Source: Glandiceps talaboti
Lineage: Eukaryota; Hemichordata; Enteropneusta; Spengelidae
Direction: 5' to 3'
Assembly (NCBI RefSeq): GCF_964340395.1
Contig: NC_135558.1
Coordinates: 18,480,271 to 18,544,270, forward strand
DNA: 64,000 nt
The position numbers were made by a program, and so were the translations under genes. Below are positions 1 to 12,334 of the stretch, piece by piece. Within the stretch, counting starts at the first letter, position 1, and every line of letters starts with the position of its first letter. The notes under the pieces were generated by a model. The model searched no databases. It worked only from the letters and a program-made list of their open reading frames with translations, and had not been told where the DNA came from.

Positions 1-1600
1 TCTGTCATCAATATACACTCACTTAACACTAACATTGTAACAAACCATACAAGACAATCTACACAGTGAAATATGATGAGGAAGACAATGAACTTTGGAA
101 TTTTTAATTATTAAATTGTTACGTCTACATAATTCCCTACTGATAACGTATTTACAAATAAATTTTAGCACATGTACATTGTATATTAAAGTTTGTTAAA
201 CAAGACAGACGACGACAGAGTTTGACTTGCAGTGACTGATACATTCAAAAAAGAGTGTTCGGTCTTGCCATCATGTCGGACGACAGTGAGGATTATGCAC
301 AAACTGATAACGGCAAGCAGTGGATATCGCAGCAACTGTTTTTTTTTCTTCTTCTCTGTGACAATTATTTTTGCGTCTGCATGACTTGAACCAAAAGCAA
401 GTTATCCTTCTGAGTTTATACCAAGATTTTAAAACTTTGTAGTTCATGCAACTGATTCATTACTATTCTTATCATCACTGACATTAGTACTCTCTGTAAG
501 TAGCATAGCAATAAGTACAATGTTAGTTGCTTTCTATGCTTTTCTATTTAAACTTTTATTTGTGTGAAATATAATTTTTGATTATTCACGATTCCATCGA
601 TTATTTTTGTAATGTCACCATTATAGAGCACTGTAAATGGTCCCCTATGTTAAAATATTGATTTTGTCAATGCTTTTTGCATAGTAAACCCAAAGCATGT
701 TTCCCAGGCCTAGGCTGTCAGTCACCTCAACAAAAACTTTGTGTGCAAGGAGTTAAAACTAAACTTTTGGTTTATGATGTATTCATATTTGTTAACAAAA
801 AGCATAGGAATTTGCCCACAAATACTGAAACATTCAGTACCACCTACACCTCCAGAGAATCAGATCCTGTAAATTTGCTAATTATAGCACATTATGGCAC
901 CTTTTTAAAGAATTTGTTTTTTAAATTATAAATGCTTCTGTCTGTAGACACTTGACTTTCTCAAGGGATTGTGGGATAGAATTCCTTACCTGCAGTTCAA
1001 AATCCCCAGAAATATTTTTTTTTTTAAAAGTCAAGACAAACCCCATTGAATTAGATTCAAATTAAAGTAAGCAACAATTATTTACTGAAACAGAATAATT
1101 GTAGTAGATATTGGATTAATTCTCACTTTTTTTCCCCCATCTACTTTTCGTACTTGTCAACTGACGATTGTTATGTCTTTGTTTGAAATAAAGCATTGTC
1201 ACTGGTAATGAAGTCAATGTCAAAACATTTTTTAAAGTATGTGATTTTTACATCATGCTTTGTGGATAGAAGGAAATCTCAACTTTTATATGAAGCCAAA
1301 CTTAGCTGTACATTGTAGCTTGATCTGTCTTCTGATCCATCAGTGTTGTGGTGCACTGTATGTAAGAGATAGCCAGTGTTCATATGTGCATGTGTCTGCT
1401 AAAATACTCCGATTAGCTATTTAGAAGTACTTTTCACCGATATTATCAATGTATTAATTAAGAAGAAAATATTAATACTGTAATGAGGATTTGTTACATG
1501 TCACAACCAGACTGATGAACCAGTTATGACTCCTGCATCCTCAAAAGTTAGATTGCACTAGTAATGTGTGTATTCTATCATAGTATATGACAGGTAATCA
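1..1600. other. Gene-free stretch
   Basis: AT-rich sequence with no convincing exon. The one hint is an ATG at 273 (plus strand) opening with MSDDSEDYAQTDNGK, an acidic start that looks protein-like. It runs into a poly-T tract after about 20 codons with no good splice donor. It might be the first exon of the decayed zinc-finger/coiled-coil gene that follows, but nothing links them directly. Confidence 0.4.
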
Positions 1601-1621
1601 GTATCTCTGTATTTTTTCCCC

Positions 1622-1919
1622 TGGATGTCGTGTCCAATGAAAGTGTGTTCGGAAAAATTTCCAGATGAACGATCCATGCGTTTGCACATGTCGCTGGTGC
1701 ATTCTCCTTCACAATACATCAGTTGTCTAGTATGTGTCATTGATGTTGCCAGTGAGGCAATGATGGCCAGACATTTTATGGAATATCATCCATGTTCACC
1801 TCTGAGACTGAAATCAGAAGAAGCTGCCACTGTCAAGGTCAAAAAAGGAAGATTGCAGATACACCAAATGAGTTTATAGACCTTACTTTGTCACCTGATG
1901 AAGGCACATCCAAAACTCT
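1622..1919 (+). pseudogene. Two C2H2 zinc fingers followed by a SUMO-interaction-like motif, frame-broken
   Basis: From ATG 1625 the frame encodes two clean C2H2 patterns: C-x4-C-x12-H-x4-H (SCPMKVC...HMSLVH) then C-x2-C-x12-H-x4-H (CLVC...HFMEYH). The frame then ends in an unremarkable tail. In the next frame, overlapping from about 1845, the sequence reads KRKIADTPNEFIDLTLSPDE. Its core IDLT inside an acidic context looks like a SUMO-interaction motif. The switch falls at an A-run near 1843, so this is either a one-base indel in a decaying gene or a homopolymer error. A GT donor-like site follows at about 1920. The family was not recognised. It could be a SUMO-pathway zinc-finger protein or a DNA-binding fragment of a transposon. 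Confidence 0.45.
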
Positions 1920-2036
1920 GGTATCTACATTTCACAATCATGTCTTCTATGTAGATGTGCACTCTAGTATTCTGTTAGTTAATTACAGCCACTTCATCGT
2001 GCACGACAATCTATTGAAGAGAAACTGTTTGTTTGA

Positions 2037-3650
2037 TGGACATTTGAAAAGGATATGTTAAAGTTAGAGGGAAGTGGGTCAGTTTTGGCAGATAGAGAGC
2101 AAGAAGTAGAGAAGAGACTGAAAGATTGAAGACAGTTGTGATAAGAATATATCAAAGTTAGAGGGAAGAGAGGCAGTGTTGGTAGATAGCGAAGGAACGA
2201 CTGGAGAAGAAAGACAGAGATTTGCAAGTGGCAGTTAGGCCTAAAAAAATTGTTTGCTTCCAGTCGCCCGATTCCACCTAGCTTTGCACCAAACCTTAAC
2301 TTTTTTTTTTAATTTCCTGGACTGGTGAAGAAAGGCATGCAGAGATTTGCAAGTGGCAGTTATGAAGATATTGATATTGTATTTATGGCAAAACTCAAGT
2401 TCAGTTTCTAGAACAAACAGAAAATTTATAATTACATAGATGAGTTCATGTATCATTTAAATGAATGTCTATTGAGAGCAAGAGTGAAAATTGGTCTTGG
2501 TGGTTCAATCTAATAAAGGCAAACTATGGATGTGACAATATTACAGACGTATGCAGAGGGTGGTGTGGGCAACATGTGGAAGATATTTGGATTCCAATCA
2601 CTGAGCAGTTTTGAAAAATAAAAGATTGCTTTGTTATTAATGATAAACTAGTTTCATATTCCATTGTGTAAGTTTTTTTCTTTGTAGTAACTCAACTTTA
2701 TTTGATAATACACATAATTATTTATATGGATTTCAAAGCCACACCATCAGTTTGTGTGCATCATTCTATAAAGCCAAAGCACACAGTTCTCCGCGTTGCA
2801 TCTTGAACGGTGTCGTAAAAGAGACTGTGATTTACAATGATGTATATTTAAAAAATGATGAGGCAAGTGTGAAGGCTTACATGGATTTTGAAGTAAATCG
2901 TAACTATTTTAACTTTTACCATGCTTTTTCACAGGCAAGAGAGACATTTTTGGCAGACAGAGAGGGAGATGTTGAGAAGAGAGAAGGAAAGCTTGACGAA
3001 AAGCCAAAGCACATAGTTCTCCACGTAGCATCTTGAACGGTGTCGTAAAAGAGATTGTGATTTACAATGATGTATATAAAAGAAAATATGAGGCAAAGGT
3101 ATGAAGGCTTACATGGATTTTGAAGTAAATCGTAACTATTTTAACTTTTTCCATGCTTTTTCACGGGCAAGAGAGACATTTATGGCGGATAGAGAGGAAG
3201 ATGTTGAGAAGAGAGAAGGAATGCTTGACGAAAAGCTAAAGCACATAGTTCTCCGCGCTGCATCTGGACGGTGTCGTAAAAGAGATTATGATTTACGATA
3301 TATGATGTCTATATAAAAAATGATGAGGCAAAGGTATGAAGGCTTACATGGATTTTGAAGTAAATTGTAACTATTTTAATTTTTTCCATGCTTTTTCACA
3401 GGCAAGAGAGACATTCTTGGCAGACAGAGAGGGAGAGAAGGAATGCATGAAGAAAGGCATTTGAAAAGGATAGATTAACAGTTTTGGCAGATAGGGAGGA
3501 GTAGAGAAGAGACAAAGAAAGATTGAAGACATTTGAAAAAAATAGATTAAAGTTAGATGCATAAGAGTTGGTGTTGGTAGATAGAGAACAAAAGACTGGC
3601 AAAGGAAGGCAGTGATTTGCAAGTGGCAGTTATGAAGAGATTGAAATTAC
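2037..3650 (+). pseudogene. Decayed coiled-coil coding region with duplicated exons
   Basis: Several short open pieces on the plus strand share a charged heptad-like pattern: KLEGSGSVLADREQEVEKR near 2058-2120, ARETFLADREGDVEKREGK near 2937-2990, and ARETFMADREEDVEKREGM near 3168-3222. A further copy is at 3407-3640. Each ARETF piece is preceded by a pyrimidine-rich TTTTTCAC(A/G)G-like acceptor, so the unit looks like an exon with its upstream intron edge. Stops interrupt most copies, so this is probably not an active gene. Order and strand fit a single ancestral gene with the zinc fingers just upstream, but that is inference. Confidence 0.4.
2771..3450 (+). repeat. Tandem ~231-bp repeat, about three copies
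   Basis: The phrase AAGCCAAAGCAC (third copy AAGCTAAAGCAC) recurs at 2771, 3001 and 3233. Each copy carries the same order of landmarks: AGTTCTCC, a GTCGTAAAAGAGA stretch, ATGGATTTTGAAGTAAAT, and an acceptor-like run before GCAAGAGAGACATT. The copies are nearly identical, so the duplication is recent compared with decay of the coding frame. Confidence 0.85.
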
Positions 3651-4960
3651 GTCAAATTTCTTGAACATGGGGCAGTTATGAGAGGTTGATACTGATGTCA
3701 AAAAATTCAATTTCTAGAACAAACAAAAGGCATGAAGGTTTACATTTTAACCTTTTTTTCATGCAAAAGATGTTTATGGTCAGGGGCTAAACTAGGGTCG
3801 AGTTATTAGAAGACTTTTTTTTTATGTTCAAAGAATTTCTCTCCATGGGGTTGATAAAGACTGGCATCATTCCCAGTGTTAAGAAATGTCTCCATAACTT
3901 CAACTGATATTAGCATGGAAGTATTACACACTATATAAGGAAAGCTCTTGTTTAAAAGTTGTTGATCCATTCCGATCCTATCCTGTTGATGTCGCCACCT
4001 AGCAAAATGTTATGTACAATGGTTAGACGACTGGACAGACTCGTTGTTGGGGCTGGTCTCTCTGCTAGGGGTACACAGATTGTAATGACGTCATCAGTCC
4101 GGGTGTATCAGCCTGCCCTATATAATAAAGGAAAAGTGAGAATAGACCGTGTCCGCAATAGCTGATCTGTCCGTCTATACTGGGGGTGAGCAGTGTATCT
4201 CGTACAGTTTTACACAAACTCACAGGTGAAATTCTAGTTTATAACAAGTCTTGAAAGAAGGGAGTTAACTAATTTTGTATTTTGTATAATTGAAGCATGG
4301 ATGTATTATTTCATTTCCCCTCCACTGTTTGTGATTCTTTCGTGGATATCTGGCTTTTTATGTCAATGTCAGAGTCCACACAACTACGTTTTAGTTATGT
4401 TTGAATTGTGTATGTCCCATGTGGACGAACCATCAGAGCTGTCGTTTAACATGCAGAAATTATACCAACTTGACAGCTGGACCCATTTACAACTGATCTA
4501 AATGTTTATCACATATAAAGTTTCTACAAATACGGTCGAGATCAAATAAACATGGATTACCAACTTGATGACTAGGATTATTTATACTAAATCCTGACTG
4601 TGTAATATTAAATCTTCACAATACAGATTGTCATTCAAAAGTCAGCATGCATATTTATTCGAACACATATAGTAATACAGAAAAAATGAAAATTAATATT
4701 AATAAAATAGTAATCATTTTTGTAAAGAAATAAATAAAAAAAAGAAATAATCTTATAAAATTGAAACATATGCATTAAATAAGTTATAAATATAGGTGTC
4801 TTCATGAAAGTTTAATTCGGTAGGGCTGCTAACAAATGTCACATATGATCAAAGTTGTCTCCCCATTGGAACTATCCGACGTGTTCCCATGGATACGAAA
4901 ATTATGGATTTTCGATATAAATTCGCTTAACCTCTCTAATGGATATGACTAGTAATGTAA
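3651..4960. other. Gene-free stretch
   Basis: No exon that I can support. A 68-codon open frame (3959-4165) around the stretch with two GACG/CGTC-type palindromes has no recognisable motif. The rest is AT-rich. Confidence 0.4.
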
Positions 4961-5267
4961 AGGCCTAAAAAAATATTGTTTGATTCCGGTTACCCGACTC
5001 CATCTAGCTTTTCACTGCCGACCCTAAACCTTTTTTTACGTATTCCAGAAAAAAAAATCGCAAAAATTGTGTGAAGTCTCACGAGAAATAATAGTGGATG
5101 CACAAACTGTAAACGCTGTGACCATTTGGAAAACAGTGGAAAACCTTAACTAGACATTAACACACACAAAAATGAATAATAAAAATATAAAATAAAAAAT
5201 CTACCCACCCCACCTATTCTAAAATTGAGCGTAACCGGAACCATAGTTTTTTTTTTATTAGACCTAA
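4961..5267 (+). mobile_element. MITE family 1, complete copy
   Basis: About 307 bp bounded by imperfect terminal inverted repeats of ~38 bp. The left end reads AGGCCTAAAAAAATATTG...GATTCCGGTTAC. The right end, reverse-complemented, reads AGGTCTAATAAAAA...GGTTCCGGTTAC. There is no coding capacity. A complete copy in the opposite orientation lies at 33942-34326, and partial copies are at 2239-2320, 7741-7865 and 63813-64000. Homology with the 7741 copy begins about 30 bp to the left of the inverted repeat, so the true left boundary may be further out. Confidence 0.7.
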
Positions 5268-6317
5268 TGAAAGATCACCGTGTTCTAATTCACCCAACAG
5301 TCCGGGGTTTAATAGGATCATCGACAAATTCGTGTGCCCAAGGAACATATTTTCTTTCACTGTTCCTATGAGTATGAACTAAGTTGCAAAGGCTAGATCT
5401 TCTCTGGCGCCCGGCTTGTAAATCCTTACCTCGTACATGCTGTATAATCCAAAAGCTGCCTCGGTCGCGAGACTTGTCTTGGTCGGCAAGTACAATTACT
5501 ATTCTTACTTCCTCTTTTTCTGTTGCCACGATGACGACGTTGTTGTTCCGAAGTATCACTTAAATTCGCGGGTGAACTTCAATCTGAATCGCAGACGGTA
5601 CATGAAACGTCATGCCGTCAGAAAGCTCGGCGCTGGAAATTTGCCATTTCCCGCCATGAATAACTTTGCTACAAAGTGCTGCAAGACGCGATCTTTGCGG
5701 AGATCCGACTGATCGTTGAATTTTGTTGGCCTGTGTCTTGCCTCGAAACCTGCTCCATAAGGGCGTCCATCTGTCTCTGAATGTTGTTATCCATATTACC
5801 ATTAAAACATTAAGTTGCTCTATCATGTCTCTCTTATGATCACCTGAGAACTACGACAGTGAGAGGCCGTCAGGCCGAACAGCTCGCCGTTCGAGCAACT
5901 TCAAGAGCGCCTGTAGGCTGTAGTGTAGGCAGGTTGACCAGCCTTCAATTTCCTTCGTATCCGTCATCTTGAAAGAACAAAAAAGTCAACTCAAACATCG
6001 ATGTCCATTGGTATCCCACACGTTGGGCAAAGTCTTAGTGACGTTTAGCGGTGTTTTGGGTAAATTCCGAACTTTTTGCAGAAAGACATCGGTGAATTGT
6101 GTTGCTGAAACAGCAAGCAAAGTTCGAGTGATTGGAGCATGCGCAGAACTAAGCGCACGTATTCAAATAAAATGTGTATCATATGGGCTGAGCTCTTTAA
6201 AAACAAATCACCAAATTTCTGGTGCGGAGTATATTGAGGGCAATGACCTGGAGAAACTTGTCATTGATACAGAAAATAAAGTAAGTATTTGACTTAGGGG
6301 TAAAGCCATTTCATTTC
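5268..6317. other. Unassigned region with short minus-strand coding-like pieces
   Basis: Minus-strand open pieces at 5968-5850 (starting MTDTKEIEGWS), 5826-5560 and 5559-5290 have protein-like composition and lie close together. None carries a motif I can name. They may be fragments of an old mobile element. I assign no family. Confidence 0.25.
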
Positions 6318-6570
6318 GTTGGGGGGGGGGGGGTTGCAGGATTGATAGCAAACTAGACTCCATTTTTTTTGCTAAGAGTAAGAAGGAATGTACAACATTA
6401 AAAAAAAATGCTTTAAATTCGACTTTTGGCTGCACGATGCAACATGTCATGTAACTTTATTTTGAATTTCATCATAACAAGAGACATACATTATGATTGT
6501 AGCTTATAACAAAAGTAAAATGTAACAAATGAATGCAGCTAAGGGAGCCAAGTGGGGAGGGTCCAGGGGA
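6318..6570 (+). repeat. Interspersed repeat with a leading G-run, copy 1
   Basis: A run of G is followed by A-rich sequence, then a conserved block around TTGAATTTCATCATAACAAG, TGATTGTAGCTT and AGGGAGCCAAGTGGGG. The same order recurs at 59958-60215. It is non-coding and unclassified. Confidence 0.55.
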
Positions 6571-6903
6571 GGGTATGGGAGGAGGTTCCCCTATCCTGCC
6601 CCCGACAGTCTAAAGATGCTATGAATAATCTAAAACAGAAAGGACTCAAGGCCTTATTCTCATTGCAATCTTGATTAAGTTCCGACCCAAATCTTAGTAT
6701 TCCAGTATAAATGTCTCTATTTGATAAATTAATTTTCTATATGGTCATAATATCTATATCTACATGTACATCTACATCTTATCTCATCCAAGCCTTGAAA
6801 ATGTTCATCAGGTTGGCAAAACAAAGTACTATATTTTATCTTATCTTACGCTAGTTTGTTTCTGTATGCAAGGTAGATCATGCAGTGTTGCATGAAGTTT
6901 GTG

Positions 6904-8294
6904 CTATTCATTAAGGATAGTGATGACTTTGTGCTCTTGAGAACTGAGTTTGATTGCTACACAGTCTGGTTGTATATTCTCCAGTTGTGGATACTTATCC
7001 ATGCAGTATCCTATGCTGCAACCTAGGATGAAACATACATGCACTGTACATTGTGTTATAATCTTATGATTTAAGTTTAATAACTAGACAGATGTCCATT
7101 CACATCCTTGTAAAAATTTAATGCATAGGTGGACAGTGAAATTAAGCAAAACTTTGTTATAAGGTGTCGTCACTCGGGAAAGCAATAACTATCACATAAA
7201 AATGTCTTTTTAGAAGACATACAGTTACAACCTATGAATAAATCTGGTTGTGTTTGTGAGAACTTGACAACAGGTATTGTCTAAGTATTGACAGTAAATG
7301 TGACTGTATCTGCAAACATTTGAAATTCAATTCAACTATCAAACTTAAGTGGATAGTTTGAAATAAGCATCATGGAATTTTGTACTTCACAGACAGAGTC
7401 TTAAAAATATTCAATTGTTTCAAAACAAAGTTACTTGGTACTAATTGTTGTTTACCTGTATGATTTATCCAATGGAATCGATCAACAACAAACCATGTTG
7501 ATTGAAAGAAATTCGGATCGCGTCGTATCGCATATCTATGTAAATTGCAGGCGTTGTCGTATATGACAAGGGATGGTGCTAGAAGAAGAAAAGAATGAAA
7601 TGTAGTTTATAGTAAAAATTAATATTATGTTTTGTTATCTCTAAGTATGGAAGAAACTGTGAATAGAAATCAATTCAATCTCCTATTTTTGATGTGTGAA
7701 TTGGAAAATATTTCAGACTCTCATATTATTTCAACATTAACCTCTCTATTGGATATGACTAGTAATGTAAGGCTTACAAAGAAATAATTGTTTGATTCCA
7801 GTTACCCAACCCCACCTAGCTTTTCACTGCCAACCCTAAACTTTTTTTTACGACCTCAAGAAACAAATAATTCAACATGTGTCATATTAGTCCGAGTTAT
7901 TTATTTATATCAATTCAAATCTATAAGCAAGTTCATTTGTGGGCTATTAGAATTTATTCAGCAAGGTTGCTACAGTGTTCTAGAAATGTGCTAAAAATAA
8001 GTAAATTGTGGTACGATGGTTTAAAAGTAAACCAACCCCTTTATTTTCACATTAATGAATCATAGTTTCCATGGATACAACTTACTCAATTCAACAGGGA
8101 ATATATACTTACAATTATCAAACAATATATTTAGTATGTGAGTAAAGTTAGTTATCACACAACAGTAAAACATAATAACTACACTGTTGATTAAGATTTT
8201 ACCTTTGACAAACCGGGTCTTCATTAATGTGAACGGCAGATAATGAGATTTGGTGACTCCAGGTTTTCCATGACTTGAAATCCATAGCATATTC
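6904..8294 (-). CDS. KDZ-family (Kyakuja-Dileera-Zisupton) transposase-like gene, three 3' exons
   Basis: Exons on the minus strand are 8294-8203, 7578-7456 and 7022-6904, joined by AG acceptors and GT donors with matching phases. The join reads FVKA/PSLVIYDNACNLHRYAIR, then FFQSTWFVVDRFHWINHTG, then CSIGYCMDKYP. IYDNACNLHRYA, VDRFHW and the NHTGCS-GYC block are the signature of the KDZ transposase core, whose acidic residues coordinate metal. Exon 3 meets TAG (6904-6906) where family members usually continue with an NSQ-x-x-EQ segment. The copy is therefore truncated or dead, or was reused by the host. Exons upstream of 8294 were not found. Intron 7579-8202 contains a MITE family 1 fragment. 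Recognition of the core is firm; activity and full length are unknown. Confidence 0.75.
7741..7865 (+). mobile_element. MITE family 1, left-end fragment
   Basis: Matches 4930-5050 closely, including the flanking TGGATATGACTAGTAATGTAA and the TTCCAGTTACCCAACCCCACC block. It lies inside an intron of the KDZ-like gene. Confidence 0.65.
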
Positions 8295-9723
8295 CTGTAA
8301 TATAAAAAAGTGACGAAGTTAAAAAAAAAAAAAAATAAAGGGGATATGTATATTTTGGCTTTCCAGTTTAAATAGCAAACATGAATACAGCTGAAGCGTT
8401 TGTATATTGTTTTAGACAAGGGACCGTGCTCATCCCTGTAACAGTCACATATAACTACATCAGGGTTGTGCACATAACTGTAGCAGCCCATTATAAAAAT
8501 GTATACGTACCTTACCAGCTATGTTAACGTTCCTGGAAGGTCAGTATAAAATATTTAAAGTAGTGAGAATTTGATCAAATTTGATTTTTTTTTACAAAAC
8601 ATATTTATCATATTCTTAGAAATTGAAAAGAAAAAAAAATGAGGTTGCCACTCAAGTTTTTTTTTTTTTTTTTTTTTTTTTAGAAATGTGGTCTTCCTTA
8701 TATTATAATTTGCATGAGTATTTTACCATGTCCAATATCTTTCCTTGTGTAAAAAGTGGTATCTTATACTTAAACCTGTTTTTTAAAAAGATTTTCAGGG
8801 TATTTACTATAAGCCTGGTCAAATGATTATATTGCAAAAATACTATATATTTATTGAAATATCTGTCTTCTTGTAATGTCGCTTTAATAACATAGATGTA
8901 GACATATTCATGTACTTCTTGAAAATAGAGCAAAAATTGTTGGTTGCCTCATTCTTTTTGTGCTAATGAATTTATCAACCCTGTCCGGGCATACCCAGGA
9001 CGCCATTCTAAACTTCTGTACTCTCCCAATCTCACCGCATGAGGGCGCTAAACCACAGTAAAACAACTGTCTCCTTTTCTTGCACCCTGGTCAAAGGAAA
9101 ATTAGTAACAACTTATCTTTGCTCAATGGCTATTGTGACAACTATTATGTCAAACTAACTGTAGTCTGAAGTCTATATGTATAAGAATGGGCCAGTTGAG
9201 CACATTCTCTCGCTTGGTTGGATATTAATTTTGCCCTATGCATTTTTATTAAACTTTTAACCTTTTCTGGTAGGCACTCTCTGGATTTATTTTAAAACAA
9301 CTGTTGTTTTTACAAGGCGATATTTTGAAGGATTTAGTATGAAATGACTATGGAAACAACTCAAAAATAATGTTTATGTAAAATGGTGTGCACTTGCGAA
9401 GTTGCATTTTCTCTACTAATTCTTAACAAATAGTAAAATTATCATTGTCACCAAATATGCCAACAGCCTGTAAAATGTATGACTTAATGCAGCAATATGA
9501 TATGATGTGCATGTCATTTGTTCTTTACAATCTGTAAGAAGGAATTGTACATTTATATTATCATTTCAATCAAACATACCAGGTGAATGCAGAACACTAA
9601 AAATGCCTGGTAGCAGGGATAGATGCCTAAACTTCCTTTTAGTACACTTGTGCACTTCATTATTGATATTGGCCATATTGTACAACCCTCTTTGTCTACA
9701 CATTGTAGATTTGGGAAGAACAT
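8295..9723. other. Gene-free stretch
   Basis: No supported exon. Poly-A/T tracts at 8318-8335 and 8657-8682. A short acceptor/donor pair on the minus strand around 8514-8532 would give only a 17-base exon and was not accepted. Confidence 0.4.
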
Positions 9724-10217
9724 CTAAGTAGAGTCTGTGTCTACATTTGCATATATATGTTTGTTATGCTCAGCTTCATTGTTGTTGACAGTGTTGTGGT
9801 TGTTGTCAAATGGCACATATGTGAATTGAAGTAATTCTTCAAACAATATTTGGACTAACATCGGAACATCACCAAGATTGTGAAGCAAATCAAACAGTTC
9901 TGGACATTGTTCCTGTAAAGTTTTTAATACTTCAAGGTAACTGAATATTGTGGAATAATTGTGGTAGCAGTCTTTCACTTGCCAGGGTGGATGTAAAAGT
10001 CCGCATACAGGGATGCTTGCACTTAGGCATCAAATAAATGGCCTCCATTCTGTGGCAATGATCCACTTATCAGACCTGACAGGACGTGTTCTGCCATCAG
10101 TCTTACAAGTAAAGTAGTCATTGCAGGTTGATATTTTTAGTTCCCACTGAGTTGAAGAAGTTCAATCTCAGACAATCCATTTTGCTCATTGCAATACAAC
10201 CTTAACACTTCATGTGT
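9724..10217 (-). pseudogene. Unidentified coding relic
   Basis: Three neighbouring minus-strand pieces look like protein. 10217-10140 reads HEVLRLYCNEQNGLSEIELL. 10131-10033 includes RSDKWIIATEWRPF and ends at an in-frame TGA. 10029-9724 runs on in the same frame with PVCGLLHPPWQVKDCYHNYS, then CPELFDLLHNLGDVPMLVQI and a polar tail to a natural-looking stop. The first piece is in a different frame with no credible intron between, so the copy is broken. The hydrophobic-helical pattern resembles an alpha-helical repeat or a regulatory C-terminus. I do not recognise the family. It lies upstream of the KDZ-like exons on the same strand and could belong to that element. Confidence 0.4.
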
Positions 10218-10489
10218 TTGAAAATGAACAACTTATCGCTGTATTGTACCTAATAAATTTGAAAACATAATTAAATTACTAATAGCATTCCATGCATATA
10301 CAAGCCAGAACAAGGCTTCCCAGAAGACTTAGAACAGTAGTGTAGGGAGCCTTCATAAATTACAGGGTCACGGGTGGGATGAGGGAAGGGGGTCTGAAGG
10401 TAGGGTGGGTCACTTTTTAGCTCCACTGTCAAAGACAGTCAGTAGCCCCATCTACAAAATGTACACTGCACTAAAAATCTTACCCGAGA

Positions 10490-10740
10490 TAGGATTCAGT
10501 ATGGTAGTATTTATTTAGCACAGGCCAGTACAATATCTTTGGTACTATTTATTTAGCAGGACTGTCTATAGTCTGTGACTGTCAAGGCCAGTGCAGTATC
10601 TTTGGTAGTATTTATTTAGTAGGACTGCATAGTCTGTGACTGGCAAAGGCCAGTATAATTATCTTTGATAGTATTTATTTAGTAGGACTGTCTATAATCT
10701 GACTGTCAAAGGCCAGACTATAGTGGGTTATTGTCTGATG
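10490..10740 (+). repeat. Tandem ~80-bp repeat, about 3-4 diverged copies
   Basis: Recurring AGTATTTATTTAG, AGGACTG..TAGTCTGTGACT and CAAAGGCCAG blocks with small indels. Confidence 0.7.
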
Positions 10741-12334
10741 AAATGGTACTAAACATTGGTGCTCCCCAAGGTTGTGTATATATTATCACCCATGCATAAA
10801 TATCGGATAAAATCGATAAAGAGACATTGTACTGTCGTCTTTCAGTTTTCACAATAGAAATAATATAATGTGTTAAGAAAGATAGCAAATGGCATATATT
10901 TGTTTTTCAAATATCCATTTACAGTCAGTCCACAAATATTTGCCACAATCCCCCTTTCTTCATGTGTTATTGACCATTCTACACTTACACAGTAAAACAT
11001 GTGGCATCGGTCGACTAACAAATCAATGCATGCGCAGTTAACTTTGGGCCCATTTTGTGCTAGCACAAAATTTACCCTGCAAAACAAAATTGTGAAAGTA
11101 ATCTCTTTCAACTTTTTGAATTTATATTTTGAGTATTCAAATTGTCATATTCGTGCATGGACTAAATACCTTTGAAGAAAATATGAAGTTAGTAGTGAAA
11201 GATCTAATTGGCTGTCACTACTACTGAGGTTGATGATACGGGTAAATGTGAAAACAGCACATTGGATATGTTGATAACCGCTGAATGAAACAAACAAAAG
11301 AGATCACAAACGTAAATTACTTTTGATAAACATAAAACGTATTTCTGTAGTACATTTTTGTACTTTCAATCGACGATGTTGACGTCACAGTTTTTACCTC
11401 ATAGCATGGGTTTGTTCTGCGTCTTGCATTCTATGACCATATGTTTGTCTAGAAGAACACTTTATAATTGAGCATTCACATGGTAACTTTGTTCTGGTAT
11501 GGAAAAGATTCAGTCTTAGTTTCATCAGTCTTTAGTTCGAAGCAGTGCGATAGTTTCAGTCCGTAAAATACAAACTGTATCACTATGTTCTCTCAATTTA
11601 GTTCACGATATTAAGGTTTACATATTATATGTGTGCATTTCCGATAACCCAACCAAACCTAGTTTATGCTACCAACCCTAAACAAGTTATTCTCTTTCTG
11701 TATAAATTCAAAATTGTGTTTGCATTCAAAACAGCTAGAAAAAATGGCGAAACTTTACTTATATTTAAGTACCATTTAGTATCAATTTTTAAGTCCCTTC
11801 CCAGAGAAACCAGGTCTTTTCAAACTGTAAGCCTAGATATACAGAGCAGTCTGCATATTGGGTCTGTCTACTAATTAAAAGCTTCACATCTAATTGTGTT
11901 CAACTTCTTTTGAATTCACATCTCATCGTTAAACACAGAGGGTATTGTCACCAACACCTATCTTGTCTCTTGGCCTAAAGCACAAAACATTATCAAAATA
12001 AAATATCCACCTAACTATACTATTTTCTGAAGTCATGTTATCGGAAACAAACTTTGTGTGTTGTTTTTGATAAATTCATTAAATAATTAATTGAATTCAT
12101 TTTTTGGTAAATTTTGGGTAAAATTGAGATATTATTTGGTTTATAAAATAAAGCGACCTTTCTATTTAAAATGGCGACAATATCATGATTAGAAATCGTG
12201 TAGTGGTAAGTCGAGAATTACTGTATATGTCAAATTGTCTATATTGACTGAAAAAAAAGTGGGAAATACAGAAGAAAGGCATGGTATTGTTTGAAGATTT
12301 GGTTGAATAACATTTGTGTATTCACCATTTACAG
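10741..12334. other. Gene-free stretch
   Basis: A minus-strand open frame at 11111-10842 has no recognisable domain. A short MITE family 1-like fragment lies near 11625-11690. Nothing else supported. Confidence 0.35.

Noticed and set aside
677-931. 84-codon plus-strand frame
   Set aside because: No domain, no splice context and AT-rich codons; probably chance.
5290-5968. Cluster of minus-strand coding-like pieces that could be an old mobile-element fragment
   Set aside because: No motif allows a family call, so it is kept only as an unassigned region.
8060-8491. A 143-codon minus-strand open frame
   Set aside because: Only the part between the acceptor at 8295 and donor at 8202 behaves as an exon (KDZ-like gene); the rest is intron read-through including a poly-T tract.
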